DNA of 11,400 bases, taken from the NCBI GenBank assembly GCA_016710645.1, contig JADJVI010000028.1:1-11400 (forward strand), written 5' to 3'. The notes under the pieces are model-generated. The model was not told where the DNA came from. It saw only the letters and a program-made list of their open reading frames with translations, and made no database searches. This DNA is from Actinomycetales bacterium (GTDB lineage: Bacteria > Actinomycetota > Actinomycetes > Actinomycetales > Dermatophilaceae). A program made the position numbers and the translations under genes. Each line of letters starts with the position of its first letter. Positions within the stretch are counted from its first letter, which is position 1. Below are positions 6,609 to 11,400 of the stretch, piece by piece.

Positions 6609-8831
6609 TTAGTCGGGCACGGCAGCTGCCGCGTCGGCGAGGTCGGGTCGGATGGATCGCAGCAGCACCTCGGCGACGTCGGTGACCTCGACGCCGACCG
6701 CTCGTCCTTCTTGTTGGCGCTGGGCGACGCCGTCGCTGAGCATGGTGATGCAGAACGGACAGGCGGCGGTGACCAGGGAGGCCGAGGTCTCGATGGCCTC
6801 GTCGGCGCGGTTCTGGTTGATCCGGGTGCCGAGGGTCTCGTCCATCCACATCCGGGCGCCACCGGCACCGCAGCAGAACGACCGCTCGCGGGTGCGCGGC
6901 ATCTCGGTGAGCGTGGCGCCCGGCACCGCGCCGAGCACCTCGCGGGGAGCGGCGAAGATCCGGTTGTGCCGGCCGAGGTAGCACGGGTCGTGATAGGTCA
7001 CCGAGGCGTCGACGCGAGCAACCGGGGTGAGCCGCTTCTCGGCGACCAGGCGGGCCAGCAGGGTGGTGTGGTGGACCACCTCGTAGTGCCCGCCGACCTG
7101 CGGGTATTCGTTGGCCAAGGTGTTGTAACAGTGCGCGCAGGTGACGACGATGCGCTTGGCGCCGACCTCGTTGAGGGTCTCGACGTTCTGCATGGCGAGC
7201 ATCTGGAAGAGGAACTCGTGGCCCATCCGGCGAGCCGGGTCGCCGGTGCAGGTCTCGCCCTCACCGAGCACCATGAACTCGACCCCGGCCTCGTGCAGCA
7301 GGGTGGCGACGGCCCGCGCGGTGCGCTTGGCGGTGTCATCGAGCGCACCGGCGCAACCGACCCAGTAGAGGTAGTCGACGTCGTCGGGGATCTGGTCCTC
7401 GCCGGCGGCGCCGAAAACGCGGACCTCGAAGTCCAGCGGCTCGGCCCATTCCAGGCGCATCGAGGCGCCCAGGCCCCACGGGTCGCCGGCGTGCTCGAGG
7501 TTGCGCAGCATGATGCCGGCCTCCTCGGGGAAGGCGGACTCCATGAGCACCTGGTAGCGGCGCATGTCGACGATGTGGTCGACGTGCTCGATGTCGACCG
7601 GGCACTGCTCGACGCAGGCGCCGCACGTGGTGCAGGACCACAACATGTCGAAGGGCACGACGCCCTCGCCGGACACCCCGTGCTCGTCCACGCGTGCGCT
7701 CTCGTCGCCCATCGGCCCGACCAGCGGCTTCTCAGCCTCGGTGGCAGCAGCCTCCGGTATGCCGGTCGGCTCGGTCCCCTCCGGCGCTTCCTTGGTCGCC
7801 AGCAGATAGGGCGCCTTGGCCAGGGCGTGGTCGCGCAGGGTCATCATGAGGACCTTGGGCGAGAGCGGCTTGTCGGTGTTCCACGCCGGGCACTGGCTCT
7901 GGCAGCGGCCGCACTCGGTGCACGTGCCGAAGTCCAGCAGGCCCTTCCAGGTGAAGTCCTCGATCTTGCCGACGCCCATGAGGTCGTCGTCGCCCGGGTC
8001 CTCGAAGTCGACCTTCTTGCCGCCGGAGTAGACCGGCTGCAACGCGCCGAGGGCTCGCGGCCGACGGGCGAAGGCGACGTTGGGGATGGACAGGAAGATG
8101 TGCAGGTGCTTGCTGTAGGTGACGAAGATGGTGAAGCCCAGCAGCACCGCGAGGGAGAGCAGCAGCAGGACCGTCTCGAGGATCTCGTTGGTCGACTCGC
8201 CGAGCGGGTGGAAGAGAGAGGCGAACCACTGCGAAGCGAACGCGCCCTGGAGGAACTTCAGCGGTGCGTCAGGGGTGCCGGCCAACTCGTTGACTCGCTG
8301 GGCGTTGATCGAGGCCCCGCGGTAGGCCAGCAGGGTCCACACCACGTTGAAGATCATGAACAGGACGAACCAGGCCGGCCCGAGGTGGGAGCCGAAGAAC
8401 CGGCTGCGCCGACCGAGCCCGGCGGGGGCCTCCTTGATCCGGATCGCCACGAAGGCGGCGATGGCCGCGACACAGAGCATGGCGAACAGGTCTTCGACGA
8501 AGCCGAACCAGGCCCAGTTGCCGAAGAAGGGAATCTGGAAGCGTGAGTTGACCAGCCCGCCGAAGGCCTCCAACACGGTGAACAGCAACACCATGAAGCC
8601 CCAGAACACCGCGAAGTGGGCGACGCCCGGCACCGTCCAGCGCAGCAGTTTGCGTTGACCGGCGACTTCCAGGAGTTCAGCCTTGACCGCCGCCCCGGTG
8701 TCGGGACGGCGGTCACCCTGCAGCGGCTGGGCCGTGCGGCCCAGCCGGTAGAGGAACATCAGGCGACGCCCGGCGATCCCCAGGCAGACAACCGTGAGTA
8801 GCAAGCCGAGGATGAAGCGGACCGCCATCAT
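6609..8831 (-). CDS. etfD: Membrane Fe-S oxidoreductase, EtfD-like (ETF:menaquinone oxidoreductase candidate; heterodisulfide reductase-related)
   Basis: A protein of 740 aa. The N-terminal third has about five hydrophobic segments (near 4-22, 65-90, 105-130, 150-170 and 215-245) with histidines at their edges (for example in KHLHIF), as in NarI/DsrM-like quinone-side subunits. A ferredoxin-like region follows with two 4Fe-4S motifs: C304/C307/C310/C314 (CTECGRCQSQCP) and C400/C403/C406/C410 (CTTCGACVEQCP). Two CCG domains complete it: the first starts near C493 (YWVGCAG) and includes CAHC, and the second contains C653-C654 (FCCGAGG) and CPFC. This order matches mycobacterial EtfD (Rv0338c), which is needed to move electrons from EtfAB to the membrane during fatty-acid oxidation. 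The gene follows etfA by 79 bases, which supports that role. ATG 8831-8829 has AAGGAG eight bases upstream; a second ATG follows immediately and could be used instead. Quinone reduction here is inferred. Confidence 0.9.
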   Translation of the reverse strand: MMAVRFILGLLLTVVCLGIAGRRLMFLYRLGRTAQPLQGDRRPDTGAAVKAELLEVAGQRKLLRWTVPGVAHFAVFWGFMVLLFTVLEAFGGLVNSRFQIPFFGNWAWFGFVEDLFAMLCVAAIAAFVAIRIKEAPAGLGRRSRFFGSHLGPAWFVLFMIFNVVWTLLAYRGASINAQRVNELAGTPDAPLKFLQGAFASQWFASLFHPLGESTNEILETVLLLLSLAVLLGFTIFVTYSKHLHIFLSIPNVAFARRPRALGALQPVYSGGKKVDFEDPGDDDLMGVGKIEDFTWKGLLDFGTCTECGRCQSQCPAWNTDKPLSPKVLMMTLRDHALAKAPYLLATKEAPEGTEPTGIPEAAATEAEKPLVGPMGDESARVDEHGVSGEGVVPFDMLWSCTTCGACVEQCPVDIEHVDHIVDMRRYQVLMESAFPEEAGIMLRNLEHAGDPWGLGASMRLEWAEPLDFEVRVFGAAGEDQIPDDVDYLYWVGCAGALDDTAKRTARAVATLLHEAGVEFMVLGEGETCTGDPARRMGHEFLFQMLAMQNVETLNEVGAKRIVVTCAHCYNTLANEYPQVGGHYEVVHHTTLLARLVAEKRLTPVARVDASVTYHDPCYLGRHNRIFAAPREVLGAVPGATLTEMPRTRERSFCCGAGGARMWMDETLGTRINQNRADEAIETSASLVTAACPFCITMLSDGVAQRQQEGRAVGVEVTDVAEVLLRSIRPDLADAAAAVPD

Positions 8832-8910
8832 CGATGAGTCTCCTTCGTGCGGTATGCCGTGCGGATCGCCGTGTCGTCAGTGCTCCGGGGGCGTCAATGC
8901 GTCAGGGCGG

Positions 8911-9871
8911 TCAGCCCTTGCGCTTGGCGACCTCGTCGACGAGGGCCGGCAGGACCGCGTGCAGGTCGCCGACGACACCGAAGTCGGCGATCTGGAAGAG
9001 CGGAGCCTTGGCGTCCTTGTTGACCACGACGATGGTCTTGCTGCTCTGCATGCCGGCGCGGTGCTGGATGGCACCGGAGATGCCGGCGGCGAGGTAAAGC
9101 GAGGGGGCCACGGTCTTGCCGGTCTGACCGACCTGCAGCTCGTGCGGCGCCCAGTGCTGGTCGGTGACGGTGCGTGACGCACCGACGGCCGCACCCAGGG
9201 CGTCGGCGGTCTTCTCGATGACGCCGAAGCCATCTTCCGAGCCGACGCCACGGCCCCCGGCGACGACCATCGCAGCATCGGTGAGTTCGGGCCGACCGCT
9301 GGAGACCTTGGGCTCGCGGGAGTCGACCTTGGCACCCTTGGCTGCGTCGCTGACGGCCACATCGACCGACTCGACGCTCGCGCTCGCCGGGGCCGCTTCG
9401 GCCGAGGTGGCGTTGGGGCGCATGGTGACCACCGCCGGGGCACGCAGCACCTGGCTGGTGGCCTGGAAGCGGCCGGCGAAGACGGTCTGCACGGCAGAGA
9501 CAGTGCCACCGTCGACGCTCACCTTGGTGGCGTCCGGGATGATCCCCGCGTTGAGCCGGACGGCGACCCGGGCGGCGACGTCCTTGCCCTCGGGGCCGCT
9601 GGTCACCAGGATCGCGACCGGGTTGCTCGCCTGGGCGATCTGGACGACGGCCTCGGCCTGGGCAGCGACAGGAAGGCCTGCATGTCGGGGGAGCCGACGG
9701 CATACACCTTGGTGGCGCCGTACTCCGCGAGCTGCGAGACGACCTGGTCGGAGGCGTCGCCGAAGACGACGGCAGCCGGCTCACCGAGCGCACGGGCGGC
9801 GGTGAGCAGTTCGAGGTGGGCTTGCGGACGCCGGCCGCGGTGGTCTCGGCGAGAACGAGGACTTCCGACAC
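8911..9871 (-). CDS. etfA: Electron transfer flavoprotein alpha subunit, with two apparent single-base deletions
   Basis: EtfA binds FAD and, with EtfB, carries electrons from acyl-CoA dehydrogenases. The start is GTG 9871-9869 (reads MSEVLVLAETT), with AAGGAG seven bases upstream. The frame breaks after RKPT near 9815-9816, where CCC appears shortened to CC, and resumes as ELLTAARALGEP. It breaks again near 9669, where GG appears shortened to G, and resumes as AAQAEAVVQIAQ. With both bases restored the product is about 320 aa, the usual EtfA length. The C-terminal FAD domain is intact and strongly conserved: GGRGVGSEDGF, HELQVGQTGK (near residue 249), LYLAAGISGAIQH, VNKDAKAPLF, ADFGVVGD. The gene lies 75 bases after etfB and 79 before the EtfD-like gene, so one transcript is likely. 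Both lesions are homopolymer-length changes and I regard them as sequence errors. Confidence 0.92.
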
Positions 9872-9946
9872 GATGTGTCTCCTTCTTCGGTATGCCGCGC
9901 GCGGCGGCCAAGCTTCGGGGGGATCGGCGAGCGCTCGCCGGAAGGA

Positions 9947-10725
9947 TCAGATGAAGCCGCGACCGGCCAGGAAGTCGGCGAGCTGGGCGGCGCCGGTGCC
10001 GTCGTCGTTGACGATCGTGCCGGCGGTGCGCGCGAGTGGGGAAACGTCGACGACCTTGCTCGACGCGCTCCGGACCAGCCGACCTGTGCAGCGTCGACCC
10101 CGAGGTCGGCCAGCGACATGGTCTGGATGGGCTTCTTCTTGGCGCCATGATCGCCTTGAAGGCCGGGTAAGCGCGCCTCGCCGGTCTGGTCGGTCACCGA
10201 CACGACCGCGGGCAGCGACACGCTGACCCGCTCGCTCGCGACGTCGGTGTCGCGTCGGATCGACACCGTGCCGCCGTTGACCGACAGCTCACCGGCGAAG
10301 GTGGCCTGGTTGGCCCCGAGCCGGTCGGCCACCATCGACGGCACGACCGACAGCTCGGCGTCGGTGGAGGCCATGCCGGTGAGGACCAGGTCGTAGCCGA
10401 TCTTCTCCAGGGCCTTGGCGAGCACGAGCGAGGTGCCGAGGGCGCAGGACCCGTGAATCGCGTCGTCGACGACGTGGACCGCGCTGGTGCCACCGATGGC
10501 CAGGGCCTTGCGCAGGCCTTCGGTCGCCTTGGCCGGGCCGACGGTGAGGAAGACGACCTCGTCGGCGGCACCGGACTCGGCCAGGCGGGTGGCCTGCTCG
10601 ACGGCATACTCGTCGAGTTCGGAGAGACGACCCTCGACGCCCGCGCGGTCGACCGTGAGGTCGGGCGCGAACTTCCAGGTCGCGGTGGGCTCGGGCACGT
10701 ACTTGACCAGGACGACGATCTTCAT
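9947..10725 (-). CDS. etfB: Electron transfer flavoprotein beta subunit, with three apparent single-base indels
   Basis: EtfB is the AMP-binding partner of EtfA. The start at ATG 10725-10723 (MKIVVLVKYVPEP) is preferred over an in-frame ATG 63 bases upstream, because family members begin with this strand-forming segment. Family blocks visible include LSELDEYAVEQA, LTVGPAKATEGLRKALA, GMASTDAELSVVPSMVADRLG and AKKKPIQTMSLADLG. The stretch before AKKKP reads LPGLQGDHG. Removing one T near 10169 and adding one G near 10143 restores YPAFKAIMA, the conserved EtfB sequence, so these two indels compensate. A further base is missing within about 10058-10080; with it restored the end reads KVVDVSP...ADFLAGRGFI and stops at 9947. 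The corrected length is about 259 aa, normal for the family. It is the first gene of the etf operon and lies downstream of a palindromic operator candidate. Sequence error is more likely than gene decay. Confidence 0.92.
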
Positions 10726-10792
10726 GCGTAGCTGACCTGTCTTCTCAAACGAACTGTCGGACGGGTGGGGGAGGCGTGCGTCAGGCAAGAGC

Positions 10793-10808
10793 CTGCCAGC
10801 TTTGGCAG
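10793..10808. repeat. Short inverted repeat upstream of etfB
   Basis: CTGCCA (10793-10798) and TGGCAG (10803-10808) flank GCTT. It lies 68-83 bases upstream of the etfB start. It may be a minor hairpin or a half of a regulatory site; a 6-bp palindrome of this kind can also arise by chance. Confidence 0.25.
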
Positions 10809-10831
10809 AATCGGCAAGTGGGTCATAGGTC

Positions 10832-10849
10832 CCCTACCGGTCGGTAGGG
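10832..10849. promoter_or_regulatory. Perfect palindrome, TetR-family operator candidate upstream of etfB
   Basis: CCCTACCG (10832-10839) and CGGTAGGG (10842-10849) are exact reverse complements separated by GT. The site lies about 107 bases upstream of the etfB ATG and 39 bases after the end of the permease gene. The TACCG...CGGTA core resembles operators of TetR-type regulators of acyl-CoA and phenylacetate catabolism in actinobacteria. A two-base gap is too short for a good RNA loop, which favours protein binding over a terminator. No regulator gene is present in the window to test the pairing. Confidence 0.5.
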
Positions 10850-10887
10850 AATTCGGTTGTGCCAAGCCCGTTCTGCGAGGCCGAGAT

Positions 10888-11400
10888 TCACTTGTCGGGG
10901 TGCGGTACCTCTCGTGCAGGACGTTCTCGTCGGCGGCGATGAGGGCCTCTTCGACAGGCTTGAGGTCGACCGGGTTGGGCGGGCCGATGGTGCCCTTGGC
11001 GATCGTCGCGCGGCCCTTGTCGCGCAGTCGCGACTCGATCTTGGCGGCGGCCGTGGTGAGCAGGTAGTTGATCGCGATGAAAGATCAGCGCGATGACGAT
11101 GAGCGCCGGCACCGGGTTGGACTTGTAGGACCCGATCTGGCTGAACGTGGTGAGCAGCTCAGGGTAGGTGATGATCGCTCCGAGTGCGGTGTCCTTGAGA
11201 TGACGACGAAGTTGGCTCCACGAGCGCCGGAAGCATCGCGGTGATGGCCTGGGGCAGCAGGATGGAGCGCAGCGTTCTGGCTGCAGGTGAGCCCAATCGC
11301 GAGGCCGGCCTCGGACTGCCCCTTGGGCAGACCGCCCACGCCCGATCGCAACAGCTCAGCGACGACCGATCCGTTGTAAGGGGTCAGGCCGGTGATCACC
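10888..11400 (-). CDS. Polar amino-acid ABC transporter permease (HisM/GlnP/GluD family), C-terminal part, frameshifted
   Basis: The C-terminal part of an inner-membrane permease for amino acids such as glutamate, glutamine or histidine; the N-terminus is beyond the right edge. Recognisable pieces are YNGSVVAELLRSGVGGLPKG, the EAA loop (EAGLAIGLT...QTLRSILLPQAI) that contacts the ATPase, DTALGAIITYPELL, and a last membrane segment PALIVIALIF-IAINYLLTTAA. The pieces sit in different frames. Four single-base changes join them: an extra base near 11275, missing bases near 11218 and 11199, and an extra base near 11080-11082. A fifth, missing base near 10903-10915 is needed to reach the stop at 10888-10890. 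Without that fifth change the frame would run on toward etfB, so the 3' end is less certain. It may be the last gene of a transport operon (substrate-binding protein, two permeases, ATPase). The substrate cannot be told from this fragment. Confidence 0.82.

Larger units (their letters stand above)
1526..10609. repeat. Dispersed iterated 8-mer GTATGCCG, 13 copies
   Basis: Exact copies on the plus strand: 1526-1533, 3080-3087, 4661-4668, 6589-6596, 7757-7764, 8852-8859, 9890-9897. On the minus strand: 1786-1793, 1951-1958, 3145-3152, 6572-6579, 9698-9705, 10602-10609. Every TATGCC in the window is inside this 8-mer. Eight copies are in coding sequence and five are in gene gaps; all five gap copies read GGTATGCCG. 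With about 68% GC and independent bases I estimate about 0.4 expected copies. The function is unknown. Confidence 0.85.

Noticed and set aside
6441..8546. Plus-strand open frame (701 codons) opposite the EtfD-like gene
   Set aside because: The minus strand carries cysteine-cluster and membrane features in order; the plus frame is compositionally biased and featureless.
9871..9947. Reading etfA and etfB as true pseudogenes
   Set aside because: Only homopolymer-length changes are seen, one pair compensates, conserved motifs are intact, and the third operon gene is undamaged. Sequence error explains this better.
1526..10609. Interpreting GTATGCCG as Chi, KOPS or a transposon target site
   Set aside because: Copies are evenly split between strands over the window and have no flanking duplications or mobile genes, so polar or insertion-linked roles are not supported.
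10725..10788. Upstream ATG at 10788 as the etfB start
   Set aside because: It would add 21 residues not seen in EtfB proteins; the family N-terminus MKIVVLVKYVPEP begins at 10725.

Overview
The window is high-GC DNA with Shine-Dalgarno-led genes, all on the minus strand. The gene families suggest an actinobacterium, perhaps a Micrococcales/Intrasporangiaceae-like lineage; that placement is an inference from sequence style and gene content only. The right part encodes an electron-transfer flavoprotein route to the membrane. The left part encodes a long acyl-CoA dehydrogenase and the N-terminal 1,530 residues of a large iterative polyketide/fatty-acid-type synthase.

Layout in transcription order, from right to left. 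A polar amino-acid ABC transporter permease (10888-11400) enters from the right edge. A gap of about 160 bases follows and holds a perfect 8+8 palindrome of TetR-operator type. Then come etfB (9947-10725), etfA (8911-9871) and a membrane-anchored Fe-S oxidoreductase of the EtfD/heterodisulfide-reductase-like family (6609-8831). This probable etfB-etfA-etfD operon ends in a 13-bp perfect hairpin. Next is an acyl-CoA dehydrogenase of 568 aa (4764-6470), followed by a GC-rich hairpin. Last is the megasynthase (start 4591), with visible order KS-AT-Ala/Pro linker-KS, which runs off the left edge.

The genes fit one theme. Acyl-CoA dehydrogenases reduce EtfAB, and EtfD is expected to pass the electrons to menaquinone in the membrane. 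The synthase consumes acyl/malonyl units and resembles PfaA-like (PUFA synthase-like) secondary-lipid enzymes in its first KS. Whether the neighbouring dehydrogenase acts on its product is speculation.

Two things stand out beyond the genes. First, the 8-mer GTATGCCG occurs 13 times (7 on plus, 6 on minus), against roughly 0.4 expected from base composition. It lies in every intergenic gap from 4591 to 9947, and one inverted pair forms the operon's terminator-like hairpin. This looks like an iterated genome motif, comparable in behaviour to HIP1 or DNA uptake sequences. Second, at least ten single-base indels, mostly homopolymer-length changes, are packed into about 9,660-11,300 and break etfA, etfB and the permease gene. 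The first 9.6 kb reads cleanly. I interpret these as assembly or sequencing errors rather than gene decay. No tRNA, rRNA, CRISPR or insertion sequence was seen, and no gap exceeds about 170 bases.
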